A stretch of 64,000 nt of DNA from Pseudochryseolinea flava (GTDB lineage Bacteria > Bacteroidota > Bacteroidia > Cytophagales > Cyclobacteriaceae), in the NCBI RefSeq assembly GCF_003286915.1, contig NZ_QMFY01000019.1:26372-90371 (forward strand), given 5' to 3'. Position 1 is the first letter of the stretch, and every line of letters starts with the position of its first letter. The position numbers and the translations under genes were made by a program. Below are positions 9,140 through 17,272 of this stretch, in pieces. The notes beneath the pieces were generated by a model. That model did no database searches, was not told the origin of the DNA, and saw only the letters and a program-made list of their open reading frames with translations.

Positions 9140-9642
9140 CCTGTTGATGTGTTGGATGTTGACGTGTTGAGGTTTAGTTGAATTCTTCGGTAGATACACG
9201 TTAACAAAGATGTATGATTGACGTGTTGATGTGTTGATGTGCTGACGTGTTGAGGTTTAGTTGGTAGGATCTGTTAAGTGCAGGTTAACAGGATGTATCA
9301 TCGTTTTGGCTGACGCATGCGGGTTGTCACCTTACCCAAGGAGCGACGAAGACGGCTCATTTCTCCACTCTGTGTCCACTCTCCATCCACTCAAAGTCTT
9401 ATCAGAGGCTCGTGGATGTTTTATGAGTACATTACTTTAGGTGATTAACGATCACAAATATAACTGATAACCGTTGTATTTCCTTCCTGTGGCCTCTGTT
9501 GCTTTTGTGTAACTTTATGAAACAGCTGCATTTTGTATTCGTCTTAACGGACTTCCCGGTTGTTGTAGACTTTCAAACTCTCAGGCGACATTAAGGAATT
9601 GTTAATAAAGCATACCTCATTTTTTAAGCCCCCTTTTCTGTC
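9140..9642. other. Intergenic stretch with an imperfect tandem repeat
   Basis: About 500 bases without a coding frame. The left part is the duplicated segment listed separately. The right part (9310-9640) shows nothing specific beyond GATAACCG-like fragments near 9462. Confidence 0.5.
9142..9303. repeat. Two-copy imperfect tandem repeat, about 83-base period
   Basis: GACGTGTTGAGGTTTAGTTG occurs at 9161-9180 and again at 9244-9263. It is preceded in both copies by GTTGATGTGTTG-like units and followed by a divergent segment ending in GTTAACA..GATGTAT. The short unit GTGTTGAT is itself repeated inside each copy. Confidence 0.75.
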
Positions 9643-9650
9643 TACTTTTG
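9643..9650 (+). promoter_or_regulatory. Candidate -7 element for the response regulator gene
   Basis: TACTTTTG exactly fits TAnnTTTG and lies 18 bases before the ATG at 9668. No TTG is found 19-21 bases upstream (the position is T-rich), so this is a partial match only. Confidence 0.4.
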
Positions 9651-9667
9651 ATGCAAATAGTTGAACT

Positions 9668-10357
9668 ATGGGAAACAAGCAGATGCACAAAGTGCTTGTC
9701 GTAGATGATGAGGAACCTATCCTCGAATTGCTGAAATACAACCTTGAAAAAGGTGGCTATGAAGTAAAAACTGCATCCGACGGATCGAAAGCTGTAGACA
9801 TTGCAAGGAAATTCGTGCCAGACCTAGTGTTGCTGGACATTATGATGCCAAAGATGGACGGTGTGGAAACATGTCGCATGCTTCGCGATATTCCAGAACT
9901 TCAACAAACCTTTGTTGTCTTCTTGACTGCTCGATCGGAAGAATACTCTGAAGTAGCAGCATTTGATGTTGGCGCCGACGATTACATCACCAAGCCGATC
10001 AAGCCACGGGCGTTGATGAGCAGGATTAGCGCGTTGTTTAGAAGGGATTCTAAAAAAACTTCACCGACTAGTCTGATCAACATCGGCGATCTCACCATTG
10101 ATAGAACAAGCTACACCATTAAAGTGAATGAGAAGGAGATCAATCTCCCTAAAAAAGAATTTGAGCTTCTCTACTTCCTTGCCCAAAATCCCAACAAAGT
10201 ATTTAGCCGCGAAGATCTGCTGCAAAACATTTGGGGATCGGATGTTTACGTACTGGCAAGAACGGTTGATGTTCACATCCGAAAGGTTCGCGAAAAAATC
10301 GGAGAAGACTACATCACCACAGTGAAAGGTGTGGGATACAAATTCAGCCTCAATTAA
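9668..10357 (+). CDS. Response regulator, OmpR/PhoB family
   Basis: A 229-residue DNA-binding regulator. The receiver domain (about 8-122) has the acidic pair Asp13/Asp14, the phosphoacceptor Asp57 (LVLLDIMMPKMDG) and Lys109 (YITKPIKP). The winged-helix domain (about 130-229) ends in the typical VDVHIRKVREKIG...TVKGVGYKF. The start could also be the Met at residue 6. The histidine kinase at 11028 is the obvious partner, although 670 bases of repeats separate them. Similarity to PhoB suggests phosphate or envelope signalling, but this is not proven. Confidence 0.92.
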   Translation: MGNKQMHKVLVVDDEEPILELLKYNLEKGGYEVKTASDGSKAVDIARKFVPDLVLLDIMMPKMDGVETCRMLRDIPELQQTFVVFLTARSEEYSEVAAFDVGADDYITKPIKPRALMSRISALFRRDSKKTSPTSLINIGDLTIDRTSYTIKVNEKEINLPKKEFELLYFLAQNPNKVFSREDLLQNIWGSDVYVLARTVDVHIRKVREKIGEDYITTVKGVGYKFSLN

Positions 10358-11027
10358 GTAGAAAGTTTAAGGCTTAAAGCAGAAAGCTTAAAGCAGAAAG
10401 CGGAAAGCGGAAAGCGGAAACTTCTTTACGTGAAAAGTTCTTCGGAATTTTACGGAAAGTTTTTGCGTATAGAGATTTAATAATCCGATTAACGATTTCC
10501 ATCATTAACTGGCAACCGATAACTAGCAAGAATGGTAATTAAGTAGAGTGTTTAAAGTTCAGGGTTAAAAGTTTTAGGTTCTCGAATACCTTTGATGCGT
10601 GAATCAACTCCTTTATTTCTGCCAACGGTTGATGTAAAGGCTCATTGCATTCACTATTAACTTATAACCGATTAACGAATTAGCAGAAAGCTTAAAGCGG
10701 AAAGCGGAAAGCTTCTTTACTTGAAAAGTTCTTCGGAATTTTACGGAAAGTTTTTGCGTATAGAGATTTAATAAGCACTCCTTCAGGTATGGATTTGTGT
10801 TCACCCCTGGCCCCTGAATGGGAACTCGATTTGCGGGCTGACCCTTTATAATCCGATTAACGATTAGTTGATGTAAAGGCTCCTTGCATTCACGAATTAG
10901 CAGAAAGCTGAAAGCAGAAAGCTTCTTTCCGTGAAAAGTTCTTCGGAATTTTACGGAAAGTTTTTGCGTATAGAGATTTAATAATCCGATTCACTATTAA
11001 CGATTAACTTGTAAAGATTAACGAATA
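10358..11027. repeat. 670-base repeat island between response regulator and kinase genes
   Basis: A block of about 65 bases (GAAAAGTTCTTCGG, AATTTTACGGAAAG, TTTTTGCGTATAGAGA) occurs three times, at about 10421-10490, 10711-10774 and 10921-10990. Each copy is preceded by purine-rich units AAAGC(A/G)GA. A second direct repeat, GTTGATGTAAAGGCTC, occurs at about 10627 and 10868 and continues as TTGCATTCAC in both. Copies 1 and 3 share the continuation TAATCCGATT. No open frame spans the island. Confidence 0.85.
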
Positions 11028-12083
11028 ATGGTCTACAGCTCAAGAGTACTTGCACTACTCCTCGCACTCTGCATCGCGTTGATCACTACGCTCTTTCTTT
11101 CGCTTTTTGATTCCGCTTCGTCTGGACTTTTATTGGTCGCGTTTGGGATAAGTTTTTCAGTTGCTTACCTACTCACTTTTGTCGTATTAGAGTTTCTCAT
11201 CTTTCGTGAGATCAATCGGATCTATAAGTTGGTGACGAAATTAAAGAAGAAAGAGTTTGCGCACCTCGACAAACAGTCATCATCGCTTAACCCACTAAAG
11301 ACGATAAATGAGGATATCTATTCTTTTGCGGAAGTAAAACAGAAAGAGATCGATGAGCTCAAAAAGCTGGAAGCTTTCCGGAGAGAGTTTATCGCCGATG
11401 TTTCGCATGAATTGAAGACTCCCATTTTTGCTGCCCAAGGTTTTGTGCACACGCTGCTCGACGGGGCCGTGAACGATCGCGCGGTACGAACAAAGTTTCT
11501 AAAGAAAGCAGCGAAGAGTCTCGACGGACTTGATATGCTCGTCCAAGATTTATTAACCCTTTCGCATATTGAAACTGGCCAGATCAAAATGCATTTCGAA
11601 AATATAGACCTCTATCATTTGACGGAGGAGGTATTCGAGCAGTTTGAAGGAAAGGCTGATAAGAAAGATGTTAGTCTTAGTATCGCCGGCTCCGAAACAA
11701 AAGTAATGGTGTACGCCGACTGGCAGCGCATCAGCCAAGTGATGACGAATTTGATTTCTAATGCTATCAAGCACTCACAAGATGGTTCCGATGTTATCGT
11801 CAGCTTCGACGTCACAAAGAAAAATGTGGTGACGAGCGTACGTGATGCAGGAGAGGGGATTCCTGCCGAGCACCTCGGACGAATCTTTGAAAGGTTCTAC
11901 CGGGTCGATAAGAGCCGCAGTCGTGAAAAGGGCGGTACAGGCCTAGGATTATCCATCGTTAAACACATCCTCGATGGTCATAACACCAAAGCGGAAGTTA
12001 AAAGTGAGCCCGGTGCAGGATCTGTATTCAGCTTCAAACTCCCGCGTGCAAAGCCAGAAGTAACGGACTTGGAGGAGGATTAA
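11028..12083 (+). CDS. Sensor histidine kinase, PhoR-like
   Basis: The 351-residue membrane kinase has two adjacent helices (about 5-27 and 33-58) with almost no periplasmic loop. A short cytoplasmic linker precedes the H-box DVSHELKTP with His127. The N-box NLISNAIKHS is at 241-250, the G1 box DAGEGI at about 273, the F-box RIFERFYRVD at about 285 and the G2 box GGTGLGLSI at about 302. With no extracellular sensor domain, it probably senses the membrane or a partner protein. It is the likely partner of the regulator at 9668. Confidence 0.92.
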   Translation: MVYSSRVLALLLALCIALITTLFLSLFDSASSGLLLVAFGISFSVAYLLTFVVLEFLIFREINRIYKLVTKLKKKEFAHLDKQSSSLNPLKTINEDIYSFAEVKQKEIDELKKLEAFRREFIADVSHELKTPIFAAQGFVHTLLDGAVNDRAVRTKFLKKAAKSLDGLDMLVQDLLTLSHIETGQIKMHFENIDLYHLTEEVFEQFEGKADKKDVSLSIAGSETKVMVYADWQRISQVMTNLISNAIKHSQDGSDVIVSFDVTKKNVVTSVRDAGEGIPAEHLGRIFERFYRVDKSRSREKGGTGLGLSIVKHILDGHNTKAEVKSEPGAGSVFSFKLPRAKPEVTDLEED

Positions 12084-12128
12084 TTAACTTTTTTTGATTT
12101 GGTTTGCAGTTGAAATTATCACTGCCAC

Positions 12129-12848
12129 TTGAAAGCATCTAAATTAGACCTGCGCGACATCATCCTTTACGAGGATAATGACTACTTCCTCATTAACAAA
12201 CCTCCTTTTGTTTCAACGCTAGCCGATCGCCATGACAAGGTGCATCTATTATCGTTAGCGAAAGAATATGTTGCCGATGCCCAAGTTTGCCATCGTTTGG
12301 ATAAAGATACATCAGGTGTGCTGGCGATTGCGAAAAATCCGGAAGCTTACCGACACATGAGTCTCCAGTTCGAGCATCGTGAGGTAACCAAAACATACCA
12401 TGCTGTGTCTGACGGTATTCACAATTTTGATGAGACCCTGGTGGACCTCCCCATTCTGAAAATGGACGATGGGGTTGTGAAAATCAGCAAGAAGGACGGA
12501 AAACCTGCCCAAACTTATTTCAGCACCGTAACGGCCTATAAGTTTCATACGCTAATTGCCTGTAAGCCGATCACCGGCCGGATGCATCAGATTCGTATTC
12601 ACCTTGCAACGCTAAAAGCGCCCATTACGGGCGATGATACTTATGGCGGCAAACCCTTCTTTTTGTCGAGTGTAAAGCGAGGGTTTAATCTTAAGAAACA
12701 GACCGAAGAACAACCGATAATGAAACGCATGGCCCTTCATGCCCATGCATTGCGCTTTAAAGACCTGAACGGTGTTGACCGCGAGGTGATAGCGCCTTAT
12801 CCAAAAGACATGCAGGCACTCATCCGCCAACTGTCTGAGAATAAGTAG
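12129..12848 (+). CDS. RluA-family pseudouridine synthase
   Basis: A 239-residue RNA-modifying enzyme with the catalytic motif HRLDKDTSG at 55-63 (Asp58 is the nucleophile). The downstream KTYHAVSDG and GRMHQIRIHLA motifs (about 180-190) are those of RluA/RluC/RluD. There is no S4 domain, as in the RluA subtype. The start used is TTG at 12129; no ATG fits better. The target uridine in rRNA or tRNA cannot be assigned from sequence alone. Confidence 0.9.
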   Translation: MKASKLDLRDIILYEDNDYFLINKPPFVSTLADRHDKVHLLSLAKEYVADAQVCHRLDKDTSGVLAIAKNPEAYRHMSLQFEHREVTKTYHAVSDGIHNFDETLVDLPILKMDDGVVKISKKDGKPAQTYFSTVTAYKFHTLIACKPITGRMHQIRIHLATLKAPITGDDTYGGKPFFLSSVKRGFNLKKQTEEQPIMKRMALHAHALRFKDLNGVDREVIAPYPKDMQALIRQLSENK

Positions 12849-13061
12849 TTCGGCGGACCAGGTCAGGAATACTTCACGAAGCGGGTTTGCGATCTTCAGG
12901 ATGGTGGCAAGAAGGAGTGATTTTTGGGAACCACATGTTTGTTTTTTTTGGTTTGATGGGGGCACGAAGTCGTGAAAGCGAGGTTAAGGGCAAAAAAGAG
13001 GGTTTGTAAGTGACTGGCGATAAATATCTTAAGGGTTTTTCAAGCAATTTCACAACTATGC

Positions 13062-13092
13062 TTGCATTTCCGCGAGGAGCAATTTACCTTTG
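13062..13092 (+). promoter_or_regulatory. Promoter of the rplM-rpsI-rpsB-tsf operon
   Basis: TTG at 13062-13064, a 20-base gap and TACCTTTG at 13085-13092 match the Bacteroidota promoter pattern exactly. The start of transcription would be about 40 bases before the rplM ATG. The leader contains CCCTTTTTGAAAGGG, a small hairpin. Confidence 0.8.
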
Positions 13093-13142
13093 TGTCCCTT
13101 TTTGAAAGGGGTAGTGTTTCTAATTGATTATTACATAAGAAA

Positions 13143-13586
13143 ATGGATCATAATAGCTATAAAACACTGAATGCCAACAAGGCAACAGTTGAAAAAGGCT
13201 GGGTAGTGGTAGATGCCAACGCCAAAGTATTAGGCCGTGTGGCAAGCCAGATTGCTCACATCATTAAGGGCAAGCATAAGCCAAGCTATACGCCAAATGT
13301 TGATTGTGGCGATAATGTTATCGTAATCAATGCTGAGAAAGTTAGAATGACTGGTAAGAAGTGGACAGATCGCGTGATCTTCACTCACTCTGGTTATCCT
13401 GGCGGACAGCGTGAACACACGCCAACCCTTATCCGCTCTAAGCACCCTGAAAGATTGATCGAGCACGCTGTACGTGGTATGCTCCCTAAAAACAGACTTG
13501 GACGCGAATTGTTCAGAAGCTTGCATGTTTATGCAGGTGCAGAACATCCTCATACAGCTCAACAACCTAAAGAAATTAAGTTCTGA
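13143..13586 (+). CDS. rplM: 50S ribosomal protein L13
   Basis: A 147-residue ribosomal protein. The conserved WVVVDANAKVLGRVASQIA (about 20-38), GDNVIVINAEKVRMTGKKW (about 57-75) and HAVRGMLPKN (about 117-126) blocks identify L13. It is the first gene of the operon and is followed after one base by rpsI, the usual L13-S9 pairing. Confidence 0.98.
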   Translation: MDHNSYKTLNANKATVEKGWVVVDANAKVLGRVASQIAHIIKGKHKPSYTPNVDCGDNVIVINAEKVRMTGKKWTDRVIFTHSGYPGGQREHTPTLIRSKHPERLIEHAVRGMLPKNRLGRELFRSLHVYAGAEHPHTAQQPKEIKF

Positions 13587-13587
13587 T

Positions 13588-13974
13588 ATGCAGATCATCA
13601 ACGCAATCGGCAGAAGAAAAACCTCAATCGCCAGAGTTTATGTAAAACCTGGTAAAGGTGATATCAAAGTAAATAACCGCGATCTTAAGGAGTACTTCCT
13701 TTCAGAGATCCACCAAACATTGGTTAAGCAGGGTCTTGTTGCTGTGAAAGCAGAAGGCGCGTATGATGTAACTGTAAATGTTGAAGGTGGTGGCATTAAA
13801 GGCCAAGCTGAAGCGGTACGTTTAGGTATTGCTCGTGCGTTGGTTGAGTTCAATGCAGAAAACAAACCTGCTCTTAGAAAAGAAGGTTTGATGACCCGCG
13901 ATTCAAGAATGGTAGAGCGTAAGAAGCCGGGTAGAAGAAAAGCAAGAAGAAGATTCCAGTTTAGCAAGCGTTAA
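13588..13974 (+). CDS. rpsI: 30S ribosomal protein S9
   Basis: 128 residues from the ATG at 13588. GRRKTSIARVYVKPGKG is at 7-23 and the basic C-terminal tail KKPGRRKARRRFQFSKR contacts P-site tRNA. The frame is open further upstream inside rplM, but the start at 13588, one base after the rplM stop, gives the normal S9 N-terminus. Confidence 0.97.
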   Translation: MQIINAIGRRKTSIARVYVKPGKGDIKVNNRDLKEYFLSEIHQTLVKQGLVAVKAEGAYDVTVNVEGGGIKGQAEAVRLGIARALVEFNAENKPALRKEGLMTRDSRMVERKKPGRRKARRRFQFSKR

Positions 13975-13984
13975 TCATAGAGAA

Positions 13985-14755
13985 ATGGCTGAAAAATTAA
14001 CATATCAGGATTTGTTGGATGCAGGTGTACACTTTGGTCACCTTACCCGCAAGTGGAACCCTAAGATGGCTGAGTACATCTTCATGGAAAACAATGGTAT
14101 CCACATCATTGACCTGAATAAAACGCTCAATTGCCTCGACGAAGCGTCTTTTGCCCTCAGAAACATCGTACGTTCTGGTCGTAAGATCATGTTCGTAGCA
14201 ACGAAGAAACAAGCTAAAGATATCGTTACGGAGGAAGCTAAACGCCTCAACATGCCGTTCGTAACAGAACGTTGGTTGGGTGGTATGCTCACAAACTTTG
14301 CAACGATCCGCAAGTCTCTTAAGAAGCTTGCGCAAATCGAGAAGCTTATGAAAGATGAAGCTTTCTCTAACCTTGCAAAACGCGAGCGCCTCATGATTAC
14401 ACGTGAGAAAGCTAAACTTGAAAAACTCCTCGGCGGTATTGCTGATCTTAACAGACTTCCTGCTGCACTTTTCGTGATCGACGTAAAGCGCGAACACATT
14501 GCGGTAACGGAAGCTCAAAAACTCAATATCCCTGTATTTGCTTTGGTTGATACAAACTCTGATCCTTCAGGTGTTGATTTCCCCATCCCAGCGAATGACG
14601 ACGCTTTCAAATCAATCTCTATCCTTACTAAAAACATTGGTAAAGTGATTGAAGAGGGTTTGATGGAACGTAAGAAGGATAAAGAAGACGCTGCTCACAA
14701 GAAGGAAGAAGACGAGAAGAGAAGAGTAGACGAAACTGTAGAAGAGTCGAAATAA
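13985..14755 (+). CDS. rpsB: 30S ribosomal protein S2
   Basis: A 256-residue protein. LLDAGVHFGHLTRKWNPKM at the N-terminus, FVATKKQAKDIV (about 62-73) and ERWLGGMLTNFATI (about 88-101) are S2 signatures. The C-terminal 25 residues are an acidic/basic charged extension common in Bacteroidota. It starts 10 bases after rpsI and is followed by a strong hairpin before tsf. Confidence 0.98.
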   Translation: MAEKLTYQDLLDAGVHFGHLTRKWNPKMAEYIFMENNGIHIIDLNKTLNCLDEASFALRNIVRSGRKIMFVATKKQAKDIVTEEAKRLNMPFVTERWLGGMLTNFATIRKSLKKLAQIEKLMKDEAFSNLAKRERLMITREKAKLEKLLGGIADLNRLPAALFVIDVKREHIAVTEAQKLNIPVFALVDTNSDPSGVDFPIPANDDAFKSISILTKNIGKVIEEGLMERKKDKEDAAHKKEEDEKRRVDETVEESK

Positions 14756-14821
14756 TCCTGATTTAATCACCGGTGGGCGACATGACGATGTCTGCAAACA
14801 CGGTTGTGAAATAAAAGCAAT

Positions 14822-14855
14822 CAAACATCGGTCTACAAGCCGATGTTTGGTTTTT
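14822..14855 (+). terminator. Terminator or attenuator between rpsB and tsf
   Basis: A perfect 10-base stem, CAAACATCGG / CCGATGTTTG with an 8-base loop, is followed by GTTTTTAT. It lies 67 bases after rpsB and about 50 before tsf. It may lower tsf expression relative to the ribosomal genes or mark an mRNA end. Confidence 0.75.
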
Positions 14856-14903
14856 ATAGCCATACGTAACTGTAAATTCAAACTTGTAAAAATCTAAAAT
14901 CAT

Positions 14904-15737
14904 ATGTCAGCTATTTCTGCACAAGACGTAAACAAACTCCGCCAGATGACTGGTGCCGGTATGATGGATTGCAAAAAAGCACTCGCTGAAGCCGAAGGAG
15001 ATTTCGAAAAAGCTATCGAGATATTAAGAAAGAAAGGTCAGAAAGTTTCTGCTTCCCGCTCTGATAGAGACGCGAAAGAAGGCTCTGTGTTCGTGAAAGT
15101 TAGCGACGATAAAAAAGAAGCTATTTTGATCGCATTGAATTGCGAAACTGACTTCGTGGCAAAAAACGAAGAGTTCCAATCGCTTGGTAAACTTATCGCT
15201 GAAACGGCTTTCACTACAAAAGCTGCTGATAAAGAAGCACTGCTTACTCAAAAAGCTGGTGCCCTTACAATCAATGACAAGATCGTTGAGCTCGTCGGTA
15301 AGATTGGTGAGAAGATCGAAGTATCGGAATTCATCCGTATGACTGGCGAAGCCGTTGTACCTTATATCCACGCTGGTTCTAAACTTGGCGTACTCGTTTC
15401 ATTGAAGGGTGTAAACGGCGCAGACGTAACAGAAGCTGGTAAAGACGTTGGTATGCAAATCGCCGCGATGAATCCAGTGGCGGTTGATGAGTCTTCTGTC
15501 GACAAAGAAGTGATCGAAAAAGAACTTGAAATCGCAAAAGCGCAAATCAGAGCGGAAGGTAAACCAGAGAACATGGTTGAGAAGATCGCTGCTGGTAAAC
15601 TCCAGAAGTTCTACAAAGAGAGTACTTTGCTCCATCAAATCTTCGTGAAAGATAACGCTAAGACTGTAGCACAGTACTTGGATAGTGTTACGAAAGGTTT
15701 GACTGTAGCAGAATTTAAGCGTGTAACAATCGCTTAA
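14904..15737 (+). CDS. tsf: Translation elongation factor Ts
   Basis: A 277-residue guanine-nucleotide exchange factor for EF-Tu. The N-terminal UBA-like domain contains VNKLRQMTGAGMMDCKKAL (about 10-28). The signature NCETDFVAKNEEF is at about 79-91, and the C-terminal core ends in FYKESTLLHQIFVKD. Position after rpsB is the standard arrangement. The ATG at 14904 gives the normal MSAISAQDV start. Confidence 0.97.
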   Translation: MSAISAQDVNKLRQMTGAGMMDCKKALAEAEGDFEKAIEILRKKGQKVSASRSDRDAKEGSVFVKVSDDKKEAILIALNCETDFVAKNEEFQSLGKLIAETAFTTKAADKEALLTQKAGALTINDKIVELVGKIGEKIEVSEFIRMTGEAVVPYIHAGSKLGVLVSLKGVNGADVTEAGKDVGMQIAAMNPVAVDESSVDKEVIEKELEIAKAQIRAEGKPENMVEKIAAGKLQKFYKESTLLHQIFVKDNAKTVAQYLDSVTKGLTVAEFKRVTIA

Positions 15738-15763
15738 GAATATATTAACACTTGAAGTTGAAG

Positions 15764-15793
15764 AAAGGTCAATCGAAAGATTGACCTTTTTTT
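15764..15793 (+). terminator. Terminator at the end of the ribosomal operon
   Basis: AAAGGTCAATC-GAAA-GATTGACCTTT, an 11-base perfect stem with a GAAA tetraloop, runs into a T7 tract. It ends one base before the convergent DUF3667 gene stop and probably works in that direction too. Confidence 0.92.
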
Positions 15794-15794
15794 G

Positions 15795-16535
15795 TTAGTG
15801 ATCAATGATCAAATGCTTCAACCAGATATAGCCTACTAACAGATACCAGAAGGCTGCAATGAACACGACCGTCATTACCAATGCCTTCAGAATGCAGACG
15901 AATAGGTTCTTTTTGAAGAATTGGTGATAGGTAACGCCCATATAGATCGCATAGATCAAATGAAGAACCATGTTGTTGATTTGGAATGTTCCGGGCATCA
16001 GTAAAAATGCGGGAATGAAAATGAGCACCGAAACAACGTAATACATCCCAATCGAATAGCTCTGCAATACAAAATGTTCAGCGTAGTTGTAGCGCGGCTT
16101 CCAGAAAAAAAGCCACGAGATCAAGGCATACAGTGGAACAATTACGACCAAGCCAATGAGCTTGCCATAGTTGATGCTGAGTTGCATCGCTTCCTGGTAA
16201 TACATATTGCTCGGCCCTCGGTGACCATCGCCAGCTTGTTGCAAGTATCCTGATTTGTACGTGATGAATGCCGACAGCGCCGACATGATCACCAGGAAAC
16301 TGAAAGGATTGAAATATTTCTTTCGCCTGCCCTCTAAATATTCTTTGGCAACAAAACCTGGGCGATACAAAAGCTCTTTCACCAAGAGGAGAAATCCTTT
16401 ATCGGCGTGGGTAATCGCATGACTGAGTTCGTGGGCCATGTGCCCGACTGTGATGCGATGGACATGAGCATTCTGCCCGCAGTTGGAACAGAATTTTCCA
16501 TCAAAAGCAGTGTCACAATTTTTACAGACTGTCAT
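15795..16535 (-). CDS. DUF3667 membrane protein with N-terminal zinc ribbon
   Basis: About 246 residues from the ATG at 16535. The N-terminus MTVCKNCDTAFDGKFCSNCG has four Cys spaced as a zinc ribbon. Then follow a conserved amphipathic HELSHAITHADKGFLLLVKELL segment and five or so hydrophobic helices, the DUF3667 layout. A longer frame to 16640 exists but overlaps kdsB; the start at 16535 overlaps the kdsB stop as ATGA, so translational coupling is likely. Function is unknown. Confidence 0.85.
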   Translation of the reverse strand: MTVCKNCDTAFDGKFCSNCGQNAHVHRITVGHMAHELSHAITHADKGFLLLVKELLYRPGFVAKEYLEGRRKKYFNPFSFLVIMSALSAFITYKSGYLQQAGDGHRGPSNMYYQEAMQLSINYGKLIGLVVIVPLYALISWLFFWKPRYNYAEHFVLQSYSIGMYYVVSVLIFIPAFLLMPGTFQINNMVLHLIYAIYMGVTYHQFFKKNLFVCILKALVMTVVFIAAFWYLLVGYIWLKHLIIDH

Positions 16536-17272
16536 GCATGAATATGGTTTAGCGCGTGTTTGAGGTCTTCGGGTGTATCGATACCAATCGTTTCTAGAGA
16601 TGTTTCTGCTACCGTAATCTTGAATCCATTCTCTAACCAACGCAATTGCTCTAACGACTCCGCTTTCTCTAAGGACGACACGGGCAATTTAGTGAGTTGT
16701 TCTAAGATGTCACTGCGATATCCATACATCCCAATGTGCTTGTAAAAGGTATGTTTTGATATCCACAATGATTCTGCCGCACTACGAATATGAGGAATCG
16801 TTGATCGGCTAAAATACAGGGCTTCAGAATTTTTGCTGAGGACTGCCTTTACAATATTGGGATTGAAGAGCTGTTCAACTTGATCGATTGCTTTCACCAA
16901 CGTAGCAATCTCTGTTTCACCGGTGAGCTTCGCAGCAAGTAAATCAATCTGCTCAGGTTTTATGAAGGGCTCGTCACCTTGAATATTGATCACGTAGTCA
17001 AATTTCTCTTCTTGTAACGTAAGCGCTTCGTAACAACGGTCCGTGCCACTGACATGGCTTTCCTTCGTCATGCATACACCACCATCGAATTGCTTCACAT
17101 GTGCGAATATTTCTGGATGATCTGTAGCAACAACAACTTTATTGATAAACTTCGACTGAACAACTTGTTCATAGACGCGACGAATCATGCTCTTTCCGCC
17201 AATGTCAACCAAAGGTTTAGCGGGAAAACGTGTAGAGGCATAACGCGCCGGAATTAATCCTAAAATTTTCAT
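16532..17272 (-). CDS. kdsB: 3-deoxy-manno-octulosonate cytidylyltransferase
   Basis: A 246-residue enzyme that activates Kdo as CMP-Kdo for lipopolysaccharide core assembly. The N-terminal loop IPARYASTRFPAKPLVDIGG (about 7-26) and the NIQGDEPFI motif (about 97-105) are diagnostic, and length is normal. It overlaps the upstream nfeD-like gene and the downstream DUF3667 gene by ATGA junctions, so all three are one tightly coupled unit. Confidence 0.96.
   Translation of the reverse strand: MKILGLIPARYASTRFPAKPLVDIGGKSMIRRVYEQVVQSKFINKVVVATDHPEIFAHVKQFDGGVCMTKESHVSGTDRCYEALTLQEEKFDYVINIQGDEPFIKPEQIDLLAAKLTGETEIATLVKAIDQVEQLFNPNIVKAVLSKNSEALYFSRSTIPHIRSAAESLWISKHTFYKHIGMYGYRSDILEQLTKLPVSSLEKAESLEQLRWLENGFKITVAETSLETIGIDTPEDLKHALNHIHA

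Noticed and set aside
10358..11027. CRISPR array
   Set aside because: Repeats are long (about 65 bases), only three, unevenly spaced and not separated by unique spacers of equal size; no cas genes nearby.
13997..14518. 173-codon frame antisense to rpsB
   Set aside because: It lies wholly inside a certain ribosomal protein gene and its translation is Cys/Phe-rich without motifs.
15795..16640. Longer start for the DUF3667 gene at 16640
   Set aside because: It would overlap kdsB by about 105 bases and add residues not seen before the zinc ribbon; the ATGA junction at 16535 is more natural.
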